NCBI RefSeq assembly: GCF_030272695.1
Contig: NZ_JARFYN010000005.1
Span: 62,001-126,000, forward strand
DNA: 64,000 nucleotides
From: Martinezella calliandrae
GTDB taxonomy: Bacteria > Pseudomonadota > Alphaproteobacteria > Rhizobiales > Rhizobiaceae
Direction: 5' to 3'
Shown: positions 34,576-44,326 of the stretch, piece by piece
Numbering within the stretch: position 1 is the first letter of the stretch
Layout of the letters: the number at the start of each line of letters is the position of its first letter
Notes under the pieces: model-generated
Told to the model about the DNA's origin: nothing
The model's database searches: none
Seen by the model: only the letters and a program-made list of their open reading frames with translations
Position numbers and translations under genes: made by a program

Positions 34576-34836
34576 CTATTTGCGGCCGAGAACTGCGCCG
34601 ACGATTGCTGAGAGCACGCCGCCGGCGATCAACGAGGAAATACCCTGCGCAATAAGGCCGGTCAGCGCTTCGCTGCCGATCAGGTTGAGAATAAGGCCGC
34701 CACCAAGGCCGCCGACGGCGCCAGCAATCGTTCTGGCGACGAGATTGATCCCTTCCTGCTTGAGGGCGGCGCTGGCCGCGTTACCGCCGATTGCGCCGGC
34801 GATCAGTTGCGTGATGATTGGCCCCAAACTTTCCAT
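34576..34836 (-). CDS. Small Gly/Ala-rich membrane protein
   Basis: An 86-residue protein dominated by Gly, Ala, Ile and Leu, with two or three glycine-zipper-like hydrophobic stretches: LIAGAIGGNAASAALK, AGAVGGLGGGLILNLIG and LIAGGVLSAIVGAVLG, ending in RK. It resembles small membrane-active proteins found in rhizobia and may insert into or oligomerise in membranes. No function is known to me. GAGAAGGG precedes the ATG. It is transcribed alone, toward the ilvE terminator. Confidence 0.65.
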   Translation of the reverse strand: MESLGPIITQLIAGAIGGNAASAALKQEGINLVARTIAGAVGGLGGGLILNLIGSEALTGLIAQGISSLIAGGVLSAIVGAVLGRK

Positions 34837-35019
34837 GATTACCCTTCTCCCATTGTTCCGGAAGAAATTTCCGGAAGCACTGACTCCGCAACCCGGACCG
34901 AGCCCCGGGAGCGGCAGTAATCCTCATCGATATTAGAATTACATGATGCAGCGGCCGGTGGAAATAGAATGGCAACTAAAACGGGAGATTCCTACGATAA
35001 TCCCGGGGAAAACCCGCGC

Positions 35020-35045
35020 AAAAAAGTGGCGGCCGTTTGGCCGCC
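35020..35045 (-). terminator. Rho-independent terminator of the SH3/DUF1236 gene
   Basis: GGCGGCC and GGCCGCC form a perfect 7-bp stem with loop GTTT; on the minus strand it is followed by ACTTTTTT. It lies 35 bases after the stop of the gene at 35081. Confidence 0.82.
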
Positions 35046-35080
35046 GATCAATTTGACGAATTGATGCTGGTGAAAATGGC

Positions 35081-35698
35081 TCAGCGGTAGACGTAGACGA
35101 TGCGTCGGGTATTCGGATCGACCAGCACCGGCTTTCGGTTCACCTCTACGTAGCTGTATTGATAGTCCGGGATCCGATGGACCACAACGCTTTCGGGCAG
35201 GGTGGCGCCGACCGCGACCTCGCCGCGCAGCCGCACGGTCTTGACCGGGTTTTTGGTGATGTAGGTATGGACTTCATCCGGCGGAGTGACGACCTCGACC
35301 TTTTCGACCGGACCGATCAGTTCATCGTCCGGAGAGGGGGAGACGCTGCCCGTCGTCGTGGAATCGGTCTCGCTATAGACGACGGTCGGTACGCCGAGCT
35401 CGGAGTAGTGCTCCTCGACGACGACTGGATTTCCGTTCTCTTCGACGCTCAATGTCTGGGCATCCACCCAGCCACGCATGCCGTTGACATCGATGCGGCA
35501 CCAGTTGCTGCCTTGGATACAGCCGTCAAGGCTGGCTTCCGAGCCGCGGGTTGCCGTACCGACCGTCGGATATTGCGGACCCGGACCGGTGCGGACGTCA
35601 AGATCGGTCACGGTTGTCGCCGACATCTGGGCTTGCGCAAGCCCGGCGCTGCCCAGGAGCAGGAGGCCCGTCAGCAGCAGCTTTCTTTTCGAGGGCAT
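35081..35698 (-). CDS. Secreted SH3b and DUF1236 domain protein
   Basis: A 205-residue periplasmic protein. A signal peptide (SKRKLLLTGLLLLGSAGLAQA, cleavage near residue 23) precedes a bacterial SH3 domain (VTDLDVRTGPGPQYPTVGTATRG, two Cys in CIQGSNWCRI, GMRGWVDAQTL). An acidic Ser/Thr/Pro linker and a C-terminal DUF1236 domain (VGATLPESVVVHRIPDYQYSYVEVNRKPVLVDPNTRRIVYVY) follow. Such proteins probably bind envelope polymers. The ATG at 35698 has GGAGAAAGG upstream; the frame continues to 35851 without family match and overlaps the region before the divergent MBL gene. Confidence 0.85.
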   Translation of the reverse strand: MPSKRKLLLTGLLLLGSAGLAQAQMSATTVTDLDVRTGPGPQYPTVGTATRGSEASLDGCIQGSNWCRIDVNGMRGWVDAQTLSVEENGNPVVVEEHYSELGVPTVVYSETDSTTTGSVSPSPDDELIGPVEKVEVVTPPDEVHTYITKNPVKTVRLRGEVAVGATLPESVVVHRIPDYQYSYVEVNRKPVLVDPNTRRIVYVYR

Positions 35699-35868
35699 TG
35701 CCTTTCTCCTATGATCTGCGGAAACTACCCTGTGCAAACGTCCGGAAGGGCCGAGGGTTCCGCCATGCGGTCCCGCAGCTTCAGCGTTTTCCGGGGAGAA
35801 GGGGCTGTTTTGCCTGGTGTTTGGAGCTATATCGGCTGGATATGCATTCAACAGACGAGGCGCTTCCC

Positions 35869-36513
35869 ATGGGCATGCTCCAGGCCGGCATCATTCCGGT
35901 GACACCCTTCGAACAGAATTGCACCATCCTGTTCGATCCGGACACGAAAGAGGGAGTCGTGGTCGATCCCGGCGGCGATGTCGACGTCATCCTGCAGACG
36001 GTGCGCGAAAACGGCATAAAGTTGAAGGCCATCTGGCTGACGCATGGCCATATCGACCATGCCGGCGGCGCCGACGAGCTTCGCGAAACTTTGGCCATTG
36101 AGGTCATCGGTCCGCATGAAGACGACCGATCGTTGCTGCAGGATATCGAAGCCAAGAGCAAGATGTTCAATATCGAGGGCGTGCGCAACGTGGCGCCGGA
36201 TCGCTTCCTGAAGGACGGTGACAAGGTTTCCTTCGGCGAGCATGAGTTCGAAGTCTTCCATTGCCCAGGTCATGCGCCCGGCCATGTCATCTATTTCAAC
36301 AGAACACAGAAATTTGCCCATGTCGGCGACGTGCTGTTTCACGGTTCGATCGGCCGCACCGACCTGCCGGGCGGCAATCACCAACAGCTTTTGGAGTCCA
36401 TTCGCGACAAGGTATTTCCGCTCGGCGATGATGTGGGCTTCATCTGCGGTCATGGCCCCGGCGGCCAGATCGGCGAGGAGCGTCGTACCAATCCTTTCCT
36501 GCGCGGACTTTGA
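35869..36513 (+). CDS. MBL-fold metallo-hydrolase (glyoxalase II-like)
   Basis: A 214-residue metallo-beta-lactamase-fold hydrolase. Metal ligands are complete: THGHIDHAGG (HxHxDH), a His in FHCPGHAPGHVIYF, Asp in AHVGDVLF, and a final His in ICGHGPGG. The short C-terminus lacks the substrate helix of classical glyoxalase II, which fits YcbL-type hydrolases. GAGG lies about eight bases before ATG 35869; an in-frame ATG at 35842 (MHSTDEALP) has a poorer ribosome site. The frame runs open to 35551 but that part overlaps the divergent gene. A terminator shared with the BA14K gene follows. Confidence 0.88.
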   Translation: MGMLQAGIIPVTPFEQNCTILFDPDTKEGVVVDPGGDVDVILQTVRENGIKLKAIWLTHGHIDHAGGADELRETLAIEVIGPHEDDRSLLQDIEAKSKMFNIEGVRNVAPDRFLKDGDKVSFGEHEFEVFHCPGHAPGHVIYFNRTQKFAHVGDVLFHGSIGRTDLPGGNHQQLLESIRDKVFPLGDDVGFICGHGPGGQIGEERRTNPFLRGL

Positions 36514-36522
36514 TCCCAAAGG

Positions 36523-36549
36523 AAAAGCGCCGCGGAATGGCGGCGCTTT
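36523..36549. terminator. Bidirectional terminator between convergent genes
   Basis: AAAGCGCCGC and GCGGCGCTTT form a perfect 10-bp stem with a 6-base loop between the MBL gene (plus) and the BA14K-like gene (minus). A/T tails on both sides are short. Confidence 0.75.
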
Positions 36550-36576
36550 GCTTAAGGAAATCAACCGGATCGGCGA

Positions 36577-37005
36577 TTAGTTCGCCGTGCAGAAGTGGCG
36601 CATGCCGTCATAGCCGAGATAGGTACCGCTGCGGCCGTCGAAGCTGCTGTAACGGTCGTAGCAATAGCGCATCCACTGGGACGACCAGGGGCGCAGGCCG
36701 ACCGGCTGCGGGTCGTAATAGCCGACATCACGCTCGACATAGACGCGGCGCGGCGGTGCGCGATAGTAATAGGGCGGGGCGGGCGCGTAGTCGGGGTCGA
36801 CGTAGCCCGGACCGGGTTCGACATAACGCGGCTGGCTGGCGATCGCAGAGCCGACGATAAGGCCGGTGGCAAGGCCTGCCGCGCCAAGCGCCCAACCCTC
36901 TCCATTGTGATGATGCCATTCATCGGCCGAAGCGGCGCAAACGGATGTCAGCGCCAGTGCGCCGGCCATGGCGGACATAAGGAGGGATTTGCCGAGCATG
37001 TTCAT
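36577..37005 (-). CDS. BA14K-family secreted protein
   Basis: A 142-residue protein with a signal peptide (LGKSLLMSAMAGALALTSVC, cleavage near SADEWHHH), then a hydrophobic segment GWALGAAGLATGLIVGSAIA, a Pro/Tyr-rich region (GPGYVDPDYAPAPPYYY) and a C-terminal BA14K signature WMRYCYDRYSSFDGRSGTYLGYDGMRHFC with two Cys. BA14K is an immunoreactive lectin-like protein of Brucella; the family is common in Rhizobiales. GAGGACAG lies upstream of the ATG. Probably an envelope protein; no specific role is known. Confidence 0.85.
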   Translation of the reverse strand: MNMLGKSLLMSAMAGALALTSVCAASADEWHHHNGEGWALGAAGLATGLIVGSAIASQPRYVEPGPGYVDPDYAPAPPYYYRAPPRRVYVERDVGYYDPQPVGLRPWSSQWMRYCYDRYSSFDGRSGTYLGYDGMRHFCTAN

Positions 37006-37100
37006 TGGTCTGTCCTCTAAGGGGGAACCGGAAGGCCGTAGTTCCCAAGCTTACATGAAGGACAGACTAGCCACGGCAAGCTGAATAAAGACTGAATGAT

Positions 37101-37122
37101 AAAACCCGGCATCTCTGCCGGG
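37101..37122 (-). terminator. Rho-independent terminator of the cold-shock gene
   Basis: CCCGGC and GCCGGG form a 6-bp stem with loop ATCTCT (plus strand), followed on the minus strand by TTTTAT. It lies 32 bases after the csp stop. Confidence 0.75.
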
Positions 37123-37153
37123 CCTCAACTCGAATGACAGCCGTAGGGCGCTC

Positions 37154-37369
37154 TCAACCAGCGATCTGAAGATTGACGGCCTTCGGTCCCTTGCCGCGGC
37201 GATCCGGTTCCGTGTCGAAGCTCACCTTCTGATTTTCCGACAATCCTGCCAGACCAGAGGCCTGTACTGCGGAAATGTGCACAAAGATGTCCGCGCCACC
37301 TTTGTCCGGTTTGATGAAACCGAAGCCCTTATCGGTATTGAAAAACTTTACAGTGCCAGTCTCGGCCAT
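37154..37369 (-). CDS. Cold-shock-domain protein (CspA family)
   Basis: A 71-residue single-stranded RNA/DNA-binding protein. Both RNA-binding motifs are present (GFGFIKPDKG as RNP1, DIFVHIS as RNP2) after the typical TGTVKFFNTDKG start. The family melts mRNA structure and helps translation in the cold; rhizobia carry several copies, not all cold-induced. A gene-free region of about 500 bases upstream leaves room for a long leader of the sort that controls cspA, but I cannot show this. A terminator follows. Confidence 0.95.
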   Translation of the reverse strand: MAETGTVKFFNTDKGFGFIKPDKGGADIFVHISAVQASGLAGLSENQKVSFDTEPDRRGKGPKAVNLQIAG

Positions 37370-37867
37370 GCCTCAGGTCCTTTTCTCTCTGCCCACCATC
37401 CACACGGGCAGCATTGCTTCATTGCCCTTTCGGGCGCTTGCAGGCAAATCTCGCAATTTGAAGGAAAAGGTCCCCTATACCTCGGCGCGGTATTGAAACG
37501 ACACTCGTGCTCGCTTCGCAACCGGGCTGACCGGAATATTTAGCGTTTCCGGCGCGCAACTTTATTAAGGACTTCCCATGCTCTAAAAATGCCCGAACAC
37601 GACTGAGAGTGCTGTGTTTATCGTTAATTGGCAAGCAAAAGTTTTTTAACGTGATCAGGAGAGCACACTCCCGTAACGCGAGTGTGTTACGCGAATCGGA
37701 AATTTTCCCTCGCAAGGATGTGTTTCTAAGGATTTTGTATCGTTTGCGATATAATTTCGGCGAAATTTTCCCAAATAGTGTCGCCAGAATCCGTCTTTCG
37801 GATCATTCGAAAAAAATTCACTAAGGGCACCACAAAACAGCCATAACGGGTATTTGGGGACAGATTT
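37370..37867. promoter_or_regulatory. Gene-free region upstream of the cold-shock gene
   Basis: About 500 bases, unusually AT-rich in its right half. It contains overlapping inverted repeats CACACTC/GAGTGTG (37665-37671 and 37680-37686) and CGTAAC/GTTACG (37672-37691). Short open frames on both strands show no coding signs. It probably holds the csp promoter and leader. Confidence 0.45.
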
Positions 37868-38764
37868 TTAGGCGGCGACACTGCGTCGCCGGACGAATTC
37901 CGGCACCAATTCAACTGCAAGCATGGCGATAAACATCAAGGCACAGCCGGCATAGCCGAGCGCTCCCATGGTCTCGCCGAGCAGCAAGCTGCCCAGAGAA
38001 GCGCCGAATAGAGCCTCGGACGAGAGGAAGATCGCAGCCTGCGGCGCGCTCGTGTAACGCTGACCGATCACCTGCAGCGCGAAGGCAAGGCCAGACGAAA
38101 AGATGCCGACATAGAGGATTTGGCCGAGCGATCCCTTAATGTCGGCGATGCTGATCGGCTCGGCAACCACAGCGACGGCGAGAGCGGCGAGTGCGGTGAC
38201 GGCAAACTGCATCGCGGAGATTGCGAGCGGCCGACCGGTTTCATTGACGCAAGAGCCGGCAAGAGTGATCTGCGCTGCCCAGAAGAGGGCGCAGACCACG
38301 GTCAGGAAATCCCCGACGGTGAGCCGCGAAAAGGAGCCACCGGACAATAAATAAATGCCGCCGAGGGCCATGATTGCCGCCGGCCAGATGATCCAATGCG
38401 GCGTCCTGCGCAGGAAGACGACGGCGATCAGCGGCACAAAGACCACGTAGAGGCCAGTGATGAAGCTTGAATTGGTGACCGTCGTCGTCAACAGTCCGAT
38501 CTGCTGCGTTGCCGCTCCGCCGAAGAGTGCAATGCCGGTGAGAAAGAAGGAAATCCAATTGCGCCTGGTCAGCGGCTTCTTCGTCTTGCGGTTTTCCATC
38601 AAGACGAAGGGCAGGACGACGATGGTGGCAACGGCGAAACGCAGGCCGATGAACCAGAACGGCCCGATGGCTTTCATCGCCGTCGACTGCGCGACGAAAC
38701 CGCCGCCCCAGATAGCGGCCGCCAACAACAACACCAAATTCGCCTGTATGCGGTTCATCTGCAT
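37868..38764 (-). CDS. DMT-superfamily transporter (EamA)
   Basis: A 298-residue protein with ten hydrophobic segments arranged as two EamA repeats: LVLLLAAAIWGGGFVAQSTAM opens the first, and GDFLTVVCALFWAAQITLAG opens the second. The RFAVATIVVLPFVLMENRK and SGLAFALQVIGQRYTSAPQAAIFLSSEALFGA blocks are typical. These proteins export amino acids, nucleotides or metabolites; substrate not readable. The ATG at 38764 lacks a strong ribosome site nearby, but no better start exists. It stands alone. Confidence 0.88.
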   Translation of the reverse strand: MQMNRIQANLVLLLAAAIWGGGFVAQSTAMKAIGPFWFIGLRFAVATIVVLPFVLMENRKTKKPLTRRNWISFFLTGIALFGGAATQQIGLLTTTVTNSSFITGLYVVFVPLIAVVFLRRTPHWIIWPAAIMALGGIYLLSGGSFSRLTVGDFLTVVCALFWAAQITLAGSCVNETGRPLAISAMQFAVTALAALAVAVVAEPISIADIKGSLGQILYVGIFSSGLAFALQVIGQRYTSAPQAAIFLSSEALFGASLGSLLLGETMGALGYAGCALMFIAMLAVELVPEFVRRRSVAA

Positions 38765-38850
38765 CCTACGGGAGGGGAAGAAAGGGAGAGGCCCGACGGT
38801 TAGCAGCTGCTTCTCCTCGGGGCAAGGCGAAAGACGCCGGCGTCGGCGCG

Positions 38851-39999
38851 CTATTGTGCCGCTCTGGAAACGCGCAACAACGCGCCGTTATCTTCGTCCG
38901 TCGTCATCAACAGCGAGCCGTCCGGGGCGACCACGACATCGCGCAGCCGGCCGAAATTTCCGGTGAACATGCGCTCACGTTCGGTCACTTTGCCGCCACC
39001 GTCGCGATCGAGGCGCGACAGCAGCTTGAATTTCAGTGCGGCGACGAGGAAATCGCCCTTCCATTCCGGAAACATCTGACCGCGATAGACGGCAATGGCG
39101 CCGGGGGCGATCGACGGGTCCCAGTAGAAGATCGGCTGCTCCATGCCCTTTTTGGCCGTGCCGATGCCGACCTTGGAGCCGTCATAGTTGCGTCCATAGG
39201 AAATGACCGGCCAGCCGTAGTTCTTGCCCGCTTCCGGCGTGTTGATCTCGTCGCCGCCTTTGGGGCCGTGTTCAACCGTATAGAGCTTGCCGTCGGCGGC
39301 ATCGAATGTGATGCCTTCGGGATTGCGGTGTCCTTTGGACCATATTTCCGGCAAAGCCTTTAGGCTATCCTTGAACGGATTGTCGGCCGGAATGCTGCCG
39401 TCGGCCCTGATATGAATGATCGAACCGGCATCGTCGTGGAAATCCTGGGCGCGATCCTGTTCGAAGCGGTCACCAAGGCTGACGAACAGGCTGCCATCCT
39501 TGGCGATTGCAATACGCGAGCCATACTGCAAGTCGCCGCGCGACATCTTGTTCATCACGAAAATACGCTTCACATCGGTCAGCCGCTTCTCGTCCGGCGA
39601 CAGGACCGCGCGGAAGACTGCCGTGCCGCTGCCGCCGTCCGCGGCAACGGAGGCGGTGAAATAGATGGTACGGTTGTTGGCGAATTTAGGATCGAGGGCT
39701 ACATCGAGCAAGCCGCCCTGGCCGTTTGCATAGACATCCGGCAGGCCGGCGATCGGAGCGGATTTCTTGCCGTCACGAATGACGCGCATGCGACCCGGTC
39801 GCTCGGTCACAAGGTAGGCACCGTCCGGCAGCACTTCGACTGCCCAGGGATGATCGAGCCCGGTTGCGATCGTCTCGACCTTGACCTTGACCTTTTGCGT
39901 GTCGATCGTCTTGACCGGATCGGCGAGAGCGCCATTCCCCGTCAGCAGCGCAGAAGCCGCAAAGACAACCCAATATCCCGTTCTGCGAAGGCGCTTCAA
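38851..39999 (-). CDS. Periplasmic PQQ-dependent sugar dehydrogenase (soluble GDH / YliI type)
   Basis: A 382-residue secreted beta-propeller enzyme of the glucose/sorbosone dehydrogenase family. It has a signal peptide (KRLRRTGYWVVFAASALL, cleavage near ALA/DPV) and the family blocks LDHPWAVEVLPDGAYLVTERPGRMRVI, GQGGLLDVALDPKFANN, GDRFEQDRAQDF, WSKGHRNPEGITFDAADGKLYTVEHGPKGGDEIN, and LRDVVVAPDGSLLMTTDE. The His in HRN and the Arg/Lys positions fit the PQQ site. TTG 39999 is chosen because GGAGGAG lies five bases upstream; the frame continues to 40059. PQQ must come from elsewhere, as no pqq genes are here. Confidence 0.87.
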   Translation of the reverse strand: MKRLRRTGYWVVFAASALLTGNGALADPVKTIDTQKVKVKVETIATGLDHPWAVEVLPDGAYLVTERPGRMRVIRDGKKSAPIAGLPDVYANGQGGLLDVALDPKFANNRTIYFTASVAADGGSGTAVFRAVLSPDEKRLTDVKRIFVMNKMSRGDLQYGSRIAIAKDGSLFVSLGDRFEQDRAQDFHDDAGSIIHIRADGSIPADNPFKDSLKALPEIWSKGHRNPEGITFDAADGKLYTVEHGPKGGDEINTPEAGKNYGWPVISYGRNYDGSKVGIGTAKKGMEQPIFYWDPSIAPGAIAVYRGQMFPEWKGDFLVAALKFKLLSRLDRDGGGKVTERERMFTGNFGRLRDVVVAPDGSLLMTTDEDNGALLRVSRAAQ

Positions 40000-40239
40000 C
40001 CCGTCTCCTCCCTTCGGCAAGCTCTTAATGCAACGTGGGGTGGGCGGATTTTTGGTCAAGGCGCTCAGGCCCTAATAACGGCTTTGTGTAAATGGAAGCC
40101 GCCTTTTGGCGTCGCGTCACCTGCTCGTCGCCCTTTTCTGCCAACTCGGCATCAGCGATATGGCCCAAGAGCCCCGAAATAACGTCACTGTGACGCCTTT
40201 ATGCTTGAAACGGCGGCCTACATTCGACATAGAGCTTAG

Positions 40240-41499
<1,260 letters not shown>

Positions 41500-41521
41500 T
41501 TAGCTTTAGATAAGTGTTTCG

Positions 41522-41599
41522 AAAGCCCGCCATCGCTGAACGGCCCCCCGAAAGTTGATGTCCAACTTTCGGGGGTCAGTTCAGACGGCGGGCTTTTTT
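41522..41599. terminator. Nested three-stem palindromic terminator after aatA
   Basis: The outer arms AAAGCCCGCC (41522-41531) and GGCGGGCTTT (41587-41596), middle arms CTGAAC (41536-41541) and GTTCAG (41579-41584), and inner 13-bp perfect arms (41545-41557 and 41563-41575, CCCCCGAAAGTTG type) nest about one centre. T-rich tails lie on the plus side. It should terminate aatA and possibly also the convergent antiporter transcript. Confidence 0.85.
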
Positions 41600-41691
41600 G
41601 TGCTTGAGGTCGTCCCCGCTGCTATTCAGGAATTGATTCAAGATCCTCTCAATCTGAACCCGCTATTTTGTCTAAACCTTTGAAATCACGC

Positions 41692-42807
41692 TCAAAGCCC
41701 CAATCCGGTGAGCATGATGAAGGTGGCGAAGAGGATGAAATGGGTCATGCCTTCGATGGCATTCGTCTCGCCATCGTTGAGATTGATGGCGGCTGCGATC
41801 AAGGTGATCATGATCATCACGGTCTGTACCGGCGACATGGCCATGATGAAGGGCTGACCGGTATAGAGCGCGATCGCCTCCATGACCGGCACGGTGAGAA
41901 TGACGGTCGAGAGCGAGGCGCCCATGGCGATGTTGATGGTCGCCTGCATGCGGTTGCGCAGTGCCGCCCGCAAGGCGGTCAGGATTTCAGGGGCAGCGGA
42001 AATGGCGGCCACGACGATGGCGGCAATCGCCGGCGGCGCGCCGCTGTTCCTCAGACCAGTATCCATGAAGGCCGACATGAATTCCGCAAGCCCGCCGATC
42101 AATATGACGCCGATCAGGATCGTGGCGATCGAGGCAGTTGTTGATTCTTCGCCATGGTGATCTTCTTTTGCGCGATGTTTCTTCTCAGCGCGCGGATAGC
42201 TGTAGCTGAAGAAATAGCTGTGCTTGCCCACCTGCATGCGCAGAAACAGCGCATAGAGCGCGATCATTGCGACGATGGTGAAGGCCGAATAGTAATGCCA
42301 CTTCGCATCGGGAATGAACTCGGGCACGATCATCGAAATTCCCATGGCCGTGAAGATCATCACGCCATAGGTCTTGCTGGAATCGTCGTTGTAAGGCTGC
42401 TCGCCATGTTTCAGGCCGCCGAGAAGGGCGGCAAGACCGAGGATGCCGTTGATGTCGAGCATGACGGCGGAATAGATCGTGTCGCGCACCAGCGTCGGAG
42501 AGCTTTCGCCGCCTATCAGGATCGCCAGCATGATCACTTCAACCGAGACGGCCGACAGCGTCAGGATCATCGTGCCATAGGGATCACCGACTTTCATTGC
42601 TAGAATTTCAGCGTGATGGGCGACACGCATGGAGACAAGTATGATGGTTGCGACCAGTGCGGCTGCCGCAGAAAGCGATGCAGCCTGTCCCATATTCAGC
42701 ACCGCGTGTTCGCCGAGATAGGCGATGACTGCGACACCAAATGCAGCGATCAGGAACGTTTCCCGTTTCAGCCAACTCGATATTGCCAAGACCCCCACCT
42801 CTCGCAC
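41692..42807 (-). CDS. Ca2+/H+ (cation/proton) antiporter, CaCA family (ChaA-like)
   Basis: A 371-residue inner-membrane exchanger with about eleven hydrophobic segments. The two alpha repeats show the acidic signature: MKVGDPYGTMILTLSAVSVEVIMLA in the first half and AIVVAAISAAPEILTALRAALRNRMQATINIAMGASLSTV in the second. A charged His-rich cytoplasmic loop (EKKHRAKEDHHGEES) separates the halves. ChaA-like proteins extrude Ca2+, Na+ or K+ in exchange for protons. The listed start is GTG 42807; a TTG at 42789 with AGAGGTGGGGG just upstream is an alternative. Confidence 0.88.
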   Translation of the reverse strand: MREVGVLAISSWLKRETFLIAAFGVAVIAYLGEHAVLNMGQAASLSAAAALVATIILVSMRVAHHAEILAMKVGDPYGTMILTLSAVSVEVIMLAILIGGESSPTLVRDTIYSAVMLDINGILGLAALLGGLKHGEQPYNDDSSKTYGVMIFTAMGISMIVPEFIPDAKWHYYSAFTIVAMIALYALFLRMQVGKHSYFFSYSYPRAEKKHRAKEDHHGEESTTASIATILIGVILIGGLAEFMSAFMDTGLRNSGAPPAIAAIVVAAISAAPEILTALRAALRNRMQATINIAMGASLSTVILTVPVMEAIALYTGQPFIMAMSPVQTVMIMITLIAAAINLNDGETNAIEGMTHFILFATFIMLTGLGL

Positions 42808-43020
42808 CGATTCACTTTCTCACTCTAAATCAATGATTTTTCACATCAAGCATGTGCGTAGATGACAAAATTTGCAGTCAGCGCCGTTTAATGGAATACT
42901 GCAATAATCGGTCTGCCCAACCCAATATCGCGGCATCCTTGCAATTCGTCTCAGATGGACCGCGGTCCCGCCGGGTGGCGCCCGGATCCTAAGGTCCTGG
43001 CAGAGGAAAAGGAGGTATGC

Positions 43021-43302
43021 ATGGTCAAGGTCACTTACGAAATCGTGCCCCATGACGGCGGATGGGCGTATCGTTTTCGCGACGTCTATTCCGAGGCGTT
43101 TCCGACCCATGCCGAAGCGGTTGAGGCTGCCAGGATCGTGGCGGCCGAGCAGCAGATTGGCGGCGATTCGGCCGAGATCAGTTGGCAGGACGAGCGAGGC
43201 AAATGGCACGAAGAATATACCGATGGTGGCGATCGACCGGAAACGGAGGTTGTCGACGGTAAGGTGCATTTTCCACCGGTCGATACGGCTCCCGGTGCCT
43301 AA
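43021..43302 (+). CDS. DUF2188 domain-containing small protein
   Basis: A 93-residue acidic soluble protein. The conserved part YEIVPHDGGWAYRFRDVYSEAFPTHAEAVEAARIVAAEQQ fits DUF2188 (a short beta-beta-alpha unit found in stress-related small proteins), followed by GDSAEISWQDERGKWHEEY. Function unknown. AGGAGG lies seven bases before the ATG, an unusually good ribosome site. It is flanked by the antiporter (divergent) and a LysR gene (convergent). Confidence 0.8.
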   Translation: MVKVTYEIVPHDGGWAYRFRDVYSEAFPTHAEAVEAARIVAAEQQIGGDSAEISWQDERGKWHEEYTDGGDRPETEVVDGKVHFPPVDTAPGA

Positions 43303-43342
43303 AATTCGACCGGGTCGATCGTTGGCATGATCTTTACCGCTC

Positions 43343-44236
43343 TCAGCCGGCTTTGACGTAGTCGAGTAACCCCGTTACCAGCGCATCGAACGTCACGCGG
43401 CACCGCGGCGATGTCTTCAGGTTTTCGTGCATTGCGACCCAGGTATCGAGCGATATTTCGATCTCGGGCAGCAGGCGGACAAGGTCCTCATCCCTTTTTG
43501 CAAGCGGCACTTGATAGAAGCCGATACCGATGCCGGCGCGTAGCGCGTTATGGTGGACGATGCTGTGGTCCGATTTGAAGGCGAAAGAAATGTCCTCAAA
43601 CATCGGGTAGCGCTTCAGCATGGCGCGGATGAAAGCGGTCTGCCGGTCGAAGCCGATCAGCTTGTGCCGGCGCAGGTCGCTGATGTTTTTGGGTTCGCCA
43701 TATCGTTCGAGATAGTTGCGATGCGCGAAAAAGCCGAGGGGGATGATGCCTATACGACGCGCGAGCAGAGCGTCCTGGGCCGGGGCGACCATGCGCACGG
43801 CAATATCAGCTTCGCGCTGCAAGAGGTCTTCCACATTATCCGACGCTGATAGTTCGATCGTCAGGTCGGGATGTGTCGCCTGCAAATCGGCCAGGATTGG
43901 CGGCAGGACTTCGGTGCCGATCACCTCGCTTGCGCTGATGCGCACCGTGCCGCTGATGCTGTCGCGCGCTCCGGAGGCGGCGCGAAGCAGAGCGGCGGTC
44001 GTGCTCGCCAGCGTCTCGGCATAGGGTCTAAGGGCAAGGGCCGCATCCGTCGGAAGCAGACCTTGTTGCGAACGGGTGAAGAGTTCGCTGCCAACCGCTT
44101 GTTCCAGCGCATCGATATGGCGACCGATGGTCGGCTGGGTGAGGCCGAGGTCTCGCGCGGCAGCCGATAGCGAACCGTGATGAAGCACGGCGAGGAAGGT
44201 GCGGTAGAAATCCCAGCTTGGTTCCGATGTCGTCAT
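43343..44236 (-). CDS. LysR-family transcriptional regulator
   Basis: A 297-residue LysR protein: N-terminal winged helix (FLAVLHHGSLSAAARDLGLTQPTIGRHIDALEQAVGSELFTRSQQG) and a C-terminal periplasmic-binding-like effector domain. It is divergent from the SDR-like gene at 44327 with about 90 AT-rich bases between, the usual arrangement in which a LysR protein controls its neighbour and itself. The intergenic sequence has a TTGTATATCATATCC stretch that could hold an operator, but no clear T-N11-A box stands out. Confidence 0.9.
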   Translation of the reverse strand: MTTSEPSWDFYRTFLAVLHHGSLSAAARDLGLTQPTIGRHIDALEQAVGSELFTRSQQGLLPTDAALALRPYAETLASTTAALLRAASGARDSISGTVRISASEVIGTEVLPPILADLQATHPDLTIELSASDNVEDLLQREADIAVRMVAPAQDALLARRIGIIPLGFFAHRNYLERYGEPKNISDLRRHKLIGFDRQTAFIRAMLKRYPMFEDISFAFKSDHSIVHHNALRAGIGIGFYQVPLAKRDEDLVRLLPEIEISLDTWVAMHENLKTSPRCRVTFDALVTGLLDYVKAG

Positions 44237-44326
44237 AAAATTTTGTATATCATATCCAGATTTTTCGGCAATTTCGTTTATCTCGGTTGCGCGGCATAGT
44301 CAGCTCATCAAATGATGGAGATGACG

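Noticed and set aside
37419..37715. 98-residue minus-strand open frame upstream of the cold-shock gene
   Set aside because: No family pattern and no ribosome site; it lies in AT-rich presumed leader and promoter sequence.
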